From Pseudomonas taiwanensis (GTDB lineage Bacteria; Pseudomonadota; Gammaproteobacteria; Pseudomonadales; Pseudomonadaceae), in NCBI RefSeq assembly GCF_013393345.1, contig NZ_QJRF01000043.1, positions 29,590 through 93,589 on the forward strand: a stretch of 64,000 bases of DNA, written 5' to 3'. This document shows, piece after piece, positions 17,456-25,663 of the stretch. The notes beneath the pieces were generated by a model that did not search any database, was not told the DNA's origin, and saw nothing but the letters and a program-made list of their open reading frames with translations. Position numbers and translations under genes: made by a program. The stretch's first letter is position 1, and each line of letters begins with the position of its first letter.

Positions 17456-18634
17456 TTAGCGTCGACGCAGCGCCAGCAGTACCAGTGCCGCCACGCAGAA
17501 CGCCGCGCCGGCGATGAAGGTGCTGGCGGCTCCCTGGCTCTGCCAGAGCCAGCCCGCCAGCGTGCTGGCCAGCAGCAGGGCGGCGCCGCTGGCCAGGTTG
17601 AACAGGCCGTAGGCGGTACCCTTGAGGTCAGCCGGCGTAGTCGCGGCCACCAGTGCCGCGAGAATGCCCTGACTGAAGCCCATGTGCAGGCCCCAGAACG
17701 CAACGCCGGCCAATAGCAGCGTGGGGTTGTCGGCCCACGCCAGCAGCAGGTCGGCAGCGATCAGCAACGCCAGGGAAAATGCCAGCAGCCCGGCAGGCGG
17801 CATGCGGTCGGACAGCTTGCCGGCGGGGTAGGCCGAAAGCATGTAGAAGCCCGCCATCACCACCATGACCAGCGGCACCCAGGTGGAGGAGAAGCCCGAG
17901 TCCTGCGCCCGCAGCACCAGGAACGCCTCGCTGAATCGGGCCAGGCTGAACAGCGCCCCCAGGCCAACCACCCACCAATACGCCGCGGAAAAACTTCTCC
18001 AGGCACGGAAGTAGATGGGTGAGCGCAGGCGCCGGGATGGTTGCACGATGCCGGGCTCCTCTACGCCGAACAGGATCAGGGCCACCGAAACGATGGCCGG
18101 AAGCACGGCGAACCACAGCACCAGGGCGATATCACCGGCCAGCAGGATCATCAGCAAGATGGCCAGCAGCGGCCCCAGAAACGCACCGACCGTGTCCATG
18201 GCCTGGCGCAGACCGAAGCAGGCGCCACGAATCTGCGCGGGAGCGATATCGGCCATCAACGCATCCCGCGGTGCGCCACGAATGCCCTTACCGACGCGGT
18301 CCAGCAAACGCGCGAAGAGCACCTGGTCGGTGCTACCCGCCAATGGGAACAGTGGCTTGGTCAAGGCTGCCAGGCCATAGCCGAGCAGCACCAGCGTCTT
18401 GCGTTTGCCGAGGAAGTCGCTGATGGCCCCGGAGAAGACCTTGACGATCAGCGCGGTGGCTTCGGCAGCGCCCTCGATCAGCCCCACCGCCAGCATGCTC
18501 GCGCCCAGGCTGCCCACCAGGAACAGCGGCAGCAGGCTGTGCACCAGTTCGGAGGACAGGTCCATGAACAGGCTGACGAAGCCCAGTACCCAGACCGTGC
18601 GTGGAATGCGGGGAAGGATGGTGGAAGCGGGCAT
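17456..18634 (-). CDS. MFS transporter
   Basis: 392-residue 12-helix major facilitator. The TM1-2 region (FVSLFMDLSSELVHSLLPLFLVGSLG) and the loop 2-3 motif GAISDFLGKRKTLVLLGYG are the pattern of an MFS subgroup often labelled as drug or unknown-substrate exporters; RVGKGIRGAPRDALMAD is another typical block. It is a single gene with a REP-rich upstream region. No substrate can be inferred. Confidence 0.82.
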   Translation of the reverse strand: MPASTILPRIPRTVWVLGFVSLFMDLSSELVHSLLPLFLVGSLGASMLAVGLIEGAAEATALIVKVFSGAISDFLGKRKTLVLLGYGLAALTKPLFPLAGSTDQVLFARLLDRVGKGIRGAPRDALMADIAPAQIRGACFGLRQAMDTVGAFLGPLLAILLMILLAGDIALVLWFAVLPAIVSVALILFGVEEPGIVQPSRRLRSPIYFRAWRSFSAAYWWVVGLGALFSLARFSEAFLVLRAQDSGFSSTWVPLVMVVMAGFYMLSAYPAGKLSDRMPPAGLLAFSLALLIAADLLLAWADNPTLLLAGVAFWGLHMGFSQGILAALVAATTPADLKGTAYGLFNLASGAALLLASTLAGWLWQSQGAASTFIAGAAFCVAALVLLALRRR

Positions 18635-18705
18635 GTCCCTGTCCTGTCGGCACTGCCTGGTTCAGGTTAGGCGAGAAGAAGGTTAAAGGCGGGAATCGAA
18701 GCTTC

Positions 18706-18729
18706 TGTAGGAGCGAGCTTGCTCGCGAA
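18706..18729. repeat. Solo REP, GTAGGAGCGAGCTTGCTCGCGAA
   Basis: Canonical left REP with no inverted partner of the same subtype; 31 bp before a REPIN of a variant subtype. Confidence 0.75.
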
Positions 18730-18760
18730 CGATCGGGGCGAACAGTCGGTCCAGGCGCCT

Positions 18761-18817
18761 TGTAGGAGCTAGCTTGCTAGCGAAAAGGAGCCATTCGCTG
18801 GCAAGCCAGCTCCTACG
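18761..18817. repeat. REPIN, GTAGGAGCTAGCTTGCTAGCGAA variant
   Basis: TGTAGGAGCTAGCTTGCTAGCGAA faces TTCGCTGGCAAGCCAGCTCCTACG across a short spacer. A remnant of the other REP family follows at about 18855-18890 (TTCATTCGCC...CCGCAGGTCC). Confidence 0.8.
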
Positions 18818-18906
18818 GGCAATGCCGCTACTTGCAACACTTACTGCAGACACAGCCAATTCATTCGCCAACCGGGCCGCAGGTCCGGCCGTCGAACCCC
18901 TGGGAA

Positions 18907-19590
18907 TCAATCCCTGTCATCCAACTCGGCCAGCCGATAGCCCACGCCATGGATGGTATGCAGCAGCGGCCGTTCGAAGGGTTTGTCGAGTACCTGGCGC
19001 AGTTGGTGGATATGGCTGCGCAGGCTGTCGCTGTCCGGGCAGTCGTCGCCCCAGAGGGCTTCCTCCAGCACTTCGCGGCGCACCACGGCCGGGCTCCTGC
19101 GCATCAGCGTGGTGAGCAGTTTGTGGCCGATGGGGTTGAGTTTCAGGCGCTGGCCGGCGCGGGTGGCCTGGAGGGTCTCGAGGTCATAGGTGAGGTCGGA
19201 TACCTGCAACCGGCTCTTGCGCCCGCCGTGGCTGCGGCGCACCACCGCCTCGATGCGGGCCACCAACTCGGAGAGGGCGAAGGGCTTGACCAGGTAGTCG
19301 TCGGCGCCTGACTTGAGGCCGGCCAGGCGATCTTCCAGGGTGTCGCGGGCGGTGAGCATGATGATCGGCGTGTCGCGCCGGGCCTCCTGGCGCAGGCGGT
19401 TGCACAACTGCAGTCCGTCGAGGCCTGGCAGCATGATGTCCAGCACGATCAGGTCGTAGTGCTGGGTGGTGGCCAGGTGCAGTCCCGACAGTCCGTCCTG
19501 GGCGCAGTCGACGCCGTAGCCCTTGAGCTGGAGGTAGTCCAGCACATTGGCGAGGATGTCGCGGTTGTCCTCGATGATCAGTACGCGCAC
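18907..19590 (-). CDS. colR: OmpR-family response regulator, ColR-like
   Basis: 227-residue two-component response regulator. Receiver domain (residues 1-115): acidic pair in IIEDNRD, phospho-acceptor Asp in LIVLDIMLPGLDG (about 51), Thr in IIMLTARD and Lys in YLVKPFA. The C-terminal winged helix (about 125-222) ends in HTIHGVGYRL. It resembles ColR, the Zn/Fe-responsive regulator of envelope and lipid A genes in Pseudomonas. No kinase is adjacent; the ColS-like kinase lies 8.7 kb away at 28274-29548. A ColR-box-like element in its divergent promoter also fits this identity. Exact orthology to P. aeruginosa ColR is not proven. Confidence 0.78.
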   Translation of the reverse strand: MRVLIIEDNRDILANVLDYLQLKGYGVDCAQDGLSGLHLATTQHYDLIVLDIMLPGLDGLQLCNRLRQEARRDTPIIMLTARDTLEDRLAGLKSGADDYLVKPFALSELVARIEAVVRRSHGGRKSRLQVSDLTYDLETLQATRAGQRLKLNPIGHKLLTTLMRRSPAVVRREVLEEALWGDDCPDSDSLRSHIHQLRQVLDKPFERPLLHTIHGVGYRLAELDDRD

Positions 19591-19621
19591 TTGCTGCCCT
19601 CGATCCTGCGCCGTGGCGCCG

Positions 19622-19637
19622 TTGATGTTTTTTTCAC
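19622..19637 (+). promoter_or_regulatory. ColR-box-like element upstream of PAP2 phosphatase gene
   Basis: TTGATGTTTTTTTCAC agrees at all but one defined position with the published ColR consensus as I recall it (YYNASNNYTTTTTSAC). It lies 70 bp before the PAP2 ATG and 31 bp before the divergent regulator gene. Near-identical sites occur at 28262-28277 and 31274-31289. Confidence 0.6.
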
Positions 19638-19707
19638 AAGCCCTTTACCAGTTGCTCACGCCTGTCGGCACAGACTGCGGCGGACCCACTTGTCCAAGGA
19701 CCTTCCG

Positions 19708-20439
19708 ATGCATCATTCGCGTCCCTTCAACTTCATGCTCTGGAGCGGGCTGCCGCTGGCCGCCATGGCACTTCTCCTGCTGGTCGACGTGCCCAGCGTG
19801 GATTTCGCCCTCGCACACCTGTTCTACGACCCGCAGAGCGGCTTCATCGGCCGGCACAGTGCCTTCCTCGAAGACGTACTGCACGACCGCGCCAAGCAGG
19901 CCGTGATCATTCTCGGCGTGCTGGCCGTCACCGGGTTCCTCGTCAGCCTGCTGCCCACCCGCCTGCGCCAGTGGCGCCGTCAGCTGGGCTACCTGGTGCT
20001 GGCCCTGGGGCTGTCCACGGCCATCGTCACGCCGCTCAAGGCGGTGACCGCCGTGCAATGCCCCTGGAGCCTGACGGAGTTCGGCGGTGTCGAACCCTAC
20101 TCGCCGTTGGTTGGTCACCATCCCTACGTCGACAAGCCTGGCCGCTGCTGGCCGGGTGGCCATGCCTCGGCGGGTTTCTGCCTGCTCGCCCTGTTCTTCG
20201 TGCTGCGCGACCGCCGTCCACGGCTGGCACGGGCCACGCTGGTGGGCGCGCTGGCCCTCGGTAGCCTGTTCTCCCTTGGACGGATGATGCAGGGCGCGCA
20301 TTTCCTCTCCCATAACGTCTGGACCCTGTTGTTCGACTGGATGATCAGCCTGGTCTGCTACCGCCTCGTGCTCTATCGCCCGGCGCCGCTGGAAGCGGTC
20401 GCCAGGGCGGATGGGATGCTGGACGTCAGTTCTTCCTGA
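19708..20439 (+). CDS. PAP2-family membrane phosphatase (lipid phosphatase)
   Basis: 243 residues, about six membrane helices, start at the ATG 19708 (MHHSRPFNFMLWSG). PAP2 motifs are present but altered: K-x6-C-P (KAVTAVQCP, Cys in place of the usual Arg), PGGHAS (catalytic His) and R-x5-H (GRMMQGAH) followed by HFLSHN where Asp is usual. This Cys/His variant forms a recognisable proteobacterial subfamily of periplasmic lipid phosphatases or phosphotransferases. Its place in an island for lipid A modification suggests removal of a lipid A phosphate or recycling of undecaprenyl pyrophosphate. Divergent from the ColR-like gene; convergent 14-bp overlap with the next gene. Confidence 0.8.
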   Translation: MHHSRPFNFMLWSGLPLAAMALLLLVDVPSVDFALAHLFYDPQSGFIGRHSAFLEDVLHDRAKQAVIILGVLAVTGFLVSLLPTRLRQWRRQLGYLVLALGLSTAIVTPLKAVTAVQCPWSLTEFGGVEPYSPLVGHHPYVDKPGRCWPGGHASAGFCLLALFFVLRDRRPRLARATLVGALALGSLFSLGRMMQGAHFLSHNVWTLLFDWMISLVCYRLVLYRPAPLEAVARADGMLDVSSS

Positions 20440-21385
20440 AACGGTAGAAAAGGTTCGGTTCGCTGACCACGTACAGCGTGCCGTCATCATCCAGGGTCAG
20501 GCCTTCGGCCTGGCCCGCGCTTTCCTTCAGGTCGCCGATGTGCCCGAGCAGGGTACGGAAGCTCACCATTTCACCGTTCTCGCCGAGTTCGATGACCAGC
20601 TTCGATTCATGGCTGAGCACCAGCAGGTGCCCTGTCCGGGTGTCGAAGTGCAGGTCGGAAATGTCCTTGGCGAAGACGCTCCGATCGATCCAGTCGCTGA
20701 GGTCTTCCACCTTGAGCTGAAGCTTGCCGCCCAGGCTCGCCTTGACGCCGGAGACGGCAAAGAGCCGGCGCGGGTCGCGCTCCTTGGCGACGAAGATGCG
20801 GTCATGCGTAGCGTCGTACGCCACACCCTCGAAGCCCTTGTTGTGGACGCTGGACGACAGCGGCAGGGCCAGGGTCTGGGCGTCCCGCTTGTCGATGATC
20901 TGGTCAGGCCGTTCGGGCAGGTGGAAGAACACCAGTTGCTGCTGGACTTCATCCGTGACCACCACCAGGCCGTTACCCATGTAGGCGAGGCCTTCCACGT
21001 CCTCGAATCCTTGCAGCGGGAACTGCGCGGCGATCTTGCCCTCGCGGTCCATCTCCACCAGCTTGATGGGCGGTGCATTGGTCACCGCCAGCAGATGCTT
21101 GCGGTCCGCCGCGAAATCGATGGCCGACAGGTCGTCATCGATACTGGCAATCGGGCGTGCCTCGATGTCCACGCGGTAATCGGGCAGCCAGATGCTGTGC
21201 CCCGCCCATGCGCCGGCATCGAGGCGGCTGCTGACATAGAACCAGGCGCGCTCGTGCCAATGGAACTTGCTGGAGGCGACAGCGGCCAGCAGCACTACGG
21301 CCAGGCCCAGGCCGCCCAAGCTGAAGGTGCGCAATCTGTGCTTTGGCTTGAGCCTGTACTTGTCGAGTTCAACTGCACTGTTCAT
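20426..21385 (-). CDS. SdiA-regulated/YjiK-like membrane-anchored beta-propeller
   Basis: 319 residues with one N-terminal membrane anchor (about residues 22-40, LGGLGLAVVLLAAVA) and a periplasmic beta-propeller of the SdiA-regulated (YjiK) family: DDLSAIDFAADRKHLLAVTNAPP, FEDVEGLAYMGNGLVVVTDE, KGFEGVAYDATHDRIFVAKERDP, GQAEGLTLDDDGTLYVVSEPN. Acidic blade residues suggest calcium binding. It is the last gene of the minus-strand sugar operon, 75 bp after the ArnT-like gene. Its role in envelope modification is unknown. A second, different anchored propeller (27194-28138) lies in the same island. Confidence 0.8.
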   Translation of the reverse strand: MNSAVELDKYRLKPKHRLRTFSLGGLGLAVVLLAAVASSKFHWHERAWFYVSSRLDAGAWAGHSIWLPDYRVDIEARPIASIDDDLSAIDFAADRKHLLAVTNAPPIKLVEMDREGKIAAQFPLQGFEDVEGLAYMGNGLVVVTDEVQQQLVFFHLPERPDQIIDKRDAQTLALPLSSSVHNKGFEGVAYDATHDRIFVAKERDPRRLFAVSGVKASLGGKLQLKVEDLSDWIDRSVFAKDISDLHFDTRTGHLLVLSHESKLVIELGENGEMVSFRTLLGHIGDLKESAGQAEGLTLDDDGTLYVVSEPNLFYRFRKN

Positions 21386-21460
21386 GGCTATTTCCTGTAC
21401 TACGGGCGAGCGCCGGCCGCTGGCCCCTCACGGGAGGGGCCGCAATCCGTTCGCGGTCCT

Positions 21461-23029
21461 TCAGTCGAGCGGTTGCTTCCAGGCGAAGCGGTAGGGTTGT
21501 GCGGTGGCGCTCGGGTCGTGGCATTGGCCGTTGTCGGCGTCGGCCTGCACCAGGTACCAGTCTTCGTCGTCCCCGTCGCCGAGGCGCCTGGCCTGGTCGG
21601 GCTTGAAGCAGCGCGGCAGGTCGGACGGGCGGATCAGGGCATGGCCGGCGGGATGGGTGCGTAACCACTCGGCGGCCTTCTCCATCTGGTTCGCGGCACC
21701 GACACCGAAATGCACCAGCGGCTGGCGTGCGTACAGCCAGTGGCCCTCGCGCCAGTTGGTCAGCATCAGCTCGCCACCGCCGGTGGCCTCGGCCACTTCG
21801 GCCATCAGCGCCTGGCGCGGGTTGATACCTTCCCTGAGGGGCTCGACGTAGCCCCGTACGAACCAGGCGATGAACCAGAAGACGGCCAGGCCGATGAAAA
21901 TCTTTCTGCCGCGAGGGCGCTGGGCGAACCAGCGACGCAGCAGCCAGGGCACCAGCGGCGCCATGGCCAACACCAGACCGGGCACGGCCGGGTAGATGTA
22001 GAGCTTGCGCTTGCCGCTGCTGAGGCTGAAGAAGATCAGCACCAGGACGACCCAGCCCAGCAGAACCAGATAGCGCCCATCCTGTTTGGTCAGCTGCCGG
22101 CGCCAGGCCGGCACCAGCCAGGGCAGGGCCAGTACGAGGGGCAGCCAGTTCTTGGGAATCACCTGGGTGAAGAAGAACCAGAAGGGTTCGCGGTGGTGCC
22201 AGGCGTCGGCATAGCGCTTGGCCGTCTGCTTCAGGAGGATCTCGCTGAGGTAGGCGCGGCTGGCCTCGTCGCCATACAGCGTCACCTTGATGACCAGCGG
22301 CAGCAGCCAGGTGCAAATGGCCGCGAGCGTGACCAGCAGGCCCAGCGCCCAGGCACTGCCTGCACCGGGCATGCGCGCCACGCCACTCCAGCCACGGCGT
22401 GCGGCATAGGCGTAGGGAATGAGCATCAGCGCCGGCAGGAAGCCTACGCCCTTGCTGATGATGCCGAAGCCCATGGCCGCACAGGCCACGTAGAACCAGC
22501 CCCAGGCCGGCCCGAGCAGCAGGTGGCGAACCATGCCGTAGAGGCCGATGGCGATCCAGAGCAGGAGGAAGCCGTCGATCTGCCCGGCGCGCTGGATGCT
22601 GTAGGTCTGATAGGTGGCGAGGAACAGCAGGCCGGCGATCAGGCCGATGCGGCGATTCCACAGGCGCGAACCGAGGTCGTGCAGGCAGGCGGTGGCCACT
22701 ACGCCGGCGAGCAGCGCCGGGAGGAACAGGGCAATGGTGGGGGCAATGCCGAGCTTGCTCAGCCCGGCGATGGCCCACATGAACAGCGGCGGCTTGTCCG
22801 GGTAGATCTCGGCGGCTCGATGGGGAATCAGCCAGTCGCCGCTCTGGATCATCTCCAGTGCCACACCGAGGAAGCGTTCCTCATCCACGTTGGATGGGTG
22901 GCGCATGCCCAGTCCGGCACTGATCATGGCCGCAGCGAGCAACAGCAGGAGCAGCAGCGAAATGCGCTGGCTACCGACCAATCGCATGGGCTGGGCGCTT
23001 GCGTCCAGGGCAGGCGAGGTGCGACCCAT
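21461..23029 (-). CDS. ArnT-like GT83 glycosyltransferase (lipid A sugar transferase)
   Basis: 522 residues from the ATG at 23029. The N-terminal two thirds hold about 11-12 membrane helices; a soluble periplasmic tail follows. The ArnT/PMT hallmark DEERFLGVALEM (acidic residues in the first periplasmic loop) and the YPDKPPLFMW motif are present. ArnT-type enzymes move a sugar from an undecaprenyl-phosphate carrier onto lipid A in the periplasm. Here no aminoarabinose genes (arnA, arnB, arnD) are present; instead a UDP-galacturonate route precedes it, so a galacturonic acid transferase (Rgt-like) is more likely. Starts 2 bp after the GT2 gene ends. Confidence 0.82.
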   Translation of the reverse strand: MGRTSPALDASAQPMRLVGSQRISLLLLLLLAAAMISAGLGMRHPSNVDEERFLGVALEMIQSGDWLIPHRAAEIYPDKPPLFMWAIAGLSKLGIAPTIALFLPALLAGVVATACLHDLGSRLWNRRIGLIAGLLFLATYQTYSIQRAGQIDGFLLLWIAIGLYGMVRHLLLGPAWGWFYVACAAMGFGIISKGVGFLPALMLIPYAYAARRGWSGVARMPGAGSAWALGLLVTLAAICTWLLPLVIKVTLYGDEASRAYLSEILLKQTAKRYADAWHHREPFWFFFTQVIPKNWLPLVLALPWLVPAWRRQLTKQDGRYLVLLGWVVLVLIFFSLSSGKRKLYIYPAVPGLVLAMAPLVPWLLRRWFAQRPRGRKIFIGLAVFWFIAWFVRGYVEPLREGINPRQALMAEVAEATGGGELMLTNWREGHWLYARQPLVHFGVGAANQMEKAAEWLRTHPAGHALIRPSDLPRCFKPDQARRLGDGDDEDWYLVQADADNGQCHDPSATAQPYRFAWKQPLD

Positions 23030-23031
23030 GC

Positions 23032-23772
23032 TCAGCGCTCCAGCTCGCGTGCGGTGGTGTTGAAGCGCGTGCGGCGGATCAGCCACCAGACGCCGAACAG
23101 GTCGAGGATGCCCACCAGGGCGCGGTCCAGGTTGCCGTACTTGGAGACCCCGGCGCGGCGCGGGCGGTGGTTGACCGGATGGACCAGCATGCCGCCCTGG
23201 TGGCGCTGGATCAGTGCAGGAATGAAGCGGTGCATGTGGTCGAAGTAGGGCAGGCGAAGGAAGGCTTCCCGGTCGATCAGCTTGATCCCGCAGCCGGTGT
23301 CCGGGGTGTTGTCCTTGAGCAGACGACTGCGCAGGCGATTGGCGAAGCGCGAAGCCCAACGCTTGCTCGCGGTGTCGCGGCGGTTCACCCGGTGCCCGGC
23401 GATCAGCTTGAGGTTCAGTGGTGCATCCGGGGCACGGACGATGGCGAGCATGCCGCGAATGTCTGCCGGGTCGTTCTGCCCGTCGCCATCCAGCGTCGCC
23501 AGCCAGGTGCCACGCGCAGCCTGGGCGGCATGGTAGATCGAGGTGCTCTGGCCCAGTGAACGGTCGTGGCTGAGGATGCGCAGCTCTGCATAACCGGCGC
23601 GCTGGAGCGCGAGCAGGTGAGGGAGGGTGTTATCCGTGCTGCCGTCATCGACCACGATGACCTCGAAGTCTTCGTGGGCGAGGGCCTGGCGAACCTCCTC
23701 GAGCAGCGAGGGCAGGTTCTCGGCCTCGTTCTTGGCCGGGATCAGGACGGAAACGTAGGGCTTGGTCGACAT
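23032..23772 (-). CDS. GT2 polyprenyl-phosphate glycosyltransferase (ArnC/RgtE-like)
   Basis: 246 residues from the ATG at 23772 (MSTKPYVSVLIPAKNEAENL); an in-frame ATG at 23796 would add eight residues. GT-A features: VIVVDDGSTD, then TLDGDGQNDP with the metal-binding D-x-D, and the TGCGIKLIDRE segment of dolichol/undecaprenyl-phosphate glycosyltransferases. Unlike ArnC there is no pair of C-terminal membrane helices, only one hydrophobic stretch (LVGILDLFGVWWLI). It should load a sugar onto undecaprenyl phosphate in the cytoplasm for the ArnT-like enzyme. Galacturonate is inferred from the neighbouring epimerase. Confidence 0.82.
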   Translation of the reverse strand: MSTKPYVSVLIPAKNEAENLPSLLEEVRQALAHEDFEVIVVDDGSTDNTLPHLLALQRAGYAELRILSHDRSLGQSTSIYHAAQAARGTWLATLDGDGQNDPADIRGMLAIVRAPDAPLNLKLIAGHRVNRRDTASKRWASRFANRLRSRLLKDNTPDTGCGIKLIDREAFLRLPYFDHMHRFIPALIQRHQGGMLVHPVNHRPRRAGVSKYGNLDRALVGILDLFGVWWLIRRTRFNTTARELER

Positions 23773-23884
23773 GCTGAGTCCGTTGAGAGCATTCATTCGA
23801 GTCGTTCGATCCGGTTGAGGGTTAGGCACTGTCCACACGAGGCGCGGTAAAGCGTCGAGCGGCGCCCTGGCGTCGGTTTCGGGG

Positions 23885-24667
23885 TCATGATCGTTCTGCC
23901 TCTGCCCGGGCGGCATCGATCCCGTCATCGAGGCCCAGGCCAGGACGATGCCGTCGGTACAGCCAGGCGCCGAGCATTCCGGAGGCCAGGAAGAGGAGAG
24001 CGGCGGAGCCGATGCGCAGTGCCGGGGCGACGTTGATTCCGCTGCCGACCAGGGCGAACACCAGGGTCTGCGGCAGGAAACCGATGAAGCTGGCGGCGAG
24101 GAATGGCAGCAGGCGCGCACTGGAAATTCCGGCGGCGAGGTTGGTCAGCAGATTGCTGCCGACCGGCAACATGCGGATCAGCAGGGTCATCGAGAAGGGA
24201 TGCTCGTGGACGAAGCGATCAAACCGCGCGGCACGCTCGCCGAGCCGCTCACGCAGGAAGTTCCTGCCGAACAGACGGGCATAGAGGAAGGTGGCCAGAC
24301 AGCCGAGCAGCGCCGCCAGGGTGCCGAGGAGGGTGCCGGGAATCAGGCCGAAGGCGTAGCCAGCGAAGAAGGCAATGATCTGCCGGGGCAGGCCGACTGC
24401 GGTAAACACGGCGCCCATCGCCAGGAACAGCAAGGTGCCTTCGACACCATGGTCGCGGATGTGGGCGTCGATCCAGGCTTCGTTGATGGCGTTGCCCAGG
24501 TCGCTCCGGTCGAACAGGTAGCCGATCAGCGCCAGGCTGAGGATCAGGCCCAGCCCCTTGAGCATGGCCCGCGTGGTCAACGCAGGCGCGCTCGGCCGCA
24601 TGCCGACCCGAGCCTTGTCTTGGACCGCCTGGCGGATCTGCGTCAACGGATGCGATTCGTTTCCCAT
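23885..24667 (-). CDS. TVP38/TMEM64 (DedA-like) membrane protein
   Basis: 260 residues, about six membrane segments, with the SNARE-associated/VTT core: FLAMGAVFTAVGLPRQIIAFFAGYAFG and LLIRMLPVGSNLLTNLAAG (re-entrant loop with conserved Arg and Pro). Members of the wider DedA superfamily flip undecaprenyl phosphate or other lipids and affect polymyxin tolerance. Between an epimerase gene (3-bp gap) and a polyprenyl GT2 gene, it is well placed to flip or recycle the lipid carrier. A cytosolic charged tail of about 45 residues ends the protein. Confidence 0.82.
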   Translation of the reverse strand: MGNESHPLTQIRQAVQDKARVGMRPSAPALTTRAMLKGLGLILSLALIGYLFDRSDLGNAINEAWIDAHIRDHGVEGTLLFLAMGAVFTAVGLPRQIIAFFAGYAFGLIPGTLLGTLAALLGCLATFLYARLFGRNFLRERLGERAARFDRFVHEHPFSMTLLIRMLPVGSNLLTNLAAGISSARLLPFLAASFIGFLPQTLVFALVGSGINVAPALRIGSAALLFLASGMLGAWLYRRHRPGLGLDDGIDAARAEAERS

Positions 24668-24670
24668 TCA

Positions 24671-25663
24671 TCAGGCTCCGTAGAAGGTCCGGTACCAGTC
24701 GACGAAATGGGCGACGCCTTCGTGCAACGCGGTCGTGGGGCGGAAGCCGGTGCGCTGGGCCAGCGCGCTGACGTCGGCCCAGGTCTTCGGCACGTCGCCT
24801 GGCTGCATGGGTTTCATGTGCTTGATGGCGTCGACGCCGGTGGCCTGCTCGATGCAGCCCACGAAGTCGAGGAGCTGCACGGGCGAGCCCAGGCCGATGT
24901 TGAACAGCCTGTCGGTGGCGCCCTGGCGGACCTGTTCCGATTCGTCTGCATAGGGCGGCGGACAGTCCTGGATGCGGACGATGCCTTCGACGATGTCGTC
25001 GATGTAGGTGAAGTCCCGCGACATGTCGCCAGCGTTGTAGAGATCGATGGGCTGGCCTTCGAGGATTGCCTTGGTGAATTTGAAGGGCGCCATGTCCGGC
25101 CGGCCCCAGGGGCCATATACAGTGAAGAAGCGCAAGCCGGTGACCGGTAGCCGGAAGAGATGGGCGTAGGTGTGAGCCATCAGCTCATTGGCGCGTTTGG
25201 TGGCGGCGTAGAGCGAAACCGGGTTGTCGACGGCATCCTCGATGGCGAAGGGCACCTTGGTGTTCATCCCGTAGACCGAGCTGCTGGAGGCGTACACCAG
25301 GTGGCCCACGCTGTTCTGGCGGCAGCCTTCCAGCACGTTGACGAAGCCGGTGAGGTTGGAGTCGGCATAGGCGTGCGGGTTTTCCAGCGAATAGCGCACG
25401 CCGGCCTGTGCCGCGAGGTGGATGACCCGCTCGAAACGCTGTTCGCGGAACAGTGTCTGCATGGCTTCACGGTCGGCGATGTCGAGCTTCCGGAACGAGA
25501 AACCGGGCGTCGCGCGCAGGCGCTCCAGGCGGGCAAGCTTGAGGTCGACGCTGTAGTAGTCATTGAGGTTGTCGACGCCCACCACCTGGTGCCCGGCCTG
25601 GCACAGGCGCAGGCTCGTGTGGAAGCCGATGAAGCCGGCGGCGCCGGTGACCAGGAACTTCAT
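24671..25663 (-). CDS. UDP-glucuronate 4-epimerase (NAD-dependent SDR)
   Basis: 330 residues from ATG 25663. Extended SDR: TGAAGFIGFHTS (NAD loop), Ser in ASSSSVYG, YAATKRANE (catalytic Tyr/Lys). The stretch FFTVYGPWGRPDMAPFKFTKAI and RDFTYIDDIVEGI are signatures of UDP-glucuronate 4-epimerases, separating it from UDP-glucose epimerases and dTDP-glucose dehydratases. It makes UDP-galacturonate from the product of the upstream dehydrogenase, whose stop overlaps its start (TCAT on the plus strand, an ATGA overlap). The pair therefore supplies UDP-GalA for polysaccharide or lipid A decoration. Confidence 0.88.
   Translation of the reverse strand: MKFLVTGAAGFIGFHTSLRLCQAGHQVVGVDNLNDYYSVDLKLARLERLRATPGFSFRKLDIADREAMQTLFREQRFERVIHLAAQAGVRYSLENPHAYADSNLTGFVNVLEGCRQNSVGHLVYASSSSVYGMNTKVPFAIEDAVDNPVSLYAATKRANELMAHTYAHLFRLPVTGLRFFTVYGPWGRPDMAPFKFTKAILEGQPIDLYNAGDMSRDFTYIDDIVEGIVRIQDCPPPYADESEQVRQGATDRLFNIGLGSPVQLLDFVGCIEQATGVDAIKHMKPMQPGDVPKTWADVSALAQRTGFRPTTALHEGVAHFVDWYRTFYGA

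Noticed and set aside
23773..24120. N-terminal extension of the GT2 gene
   Set aside because: The upstream in-frame sequence overlaps the TVP38 gene and does not resemble any glycosyltransferase; the family begins at the MSTKPYVSV region.
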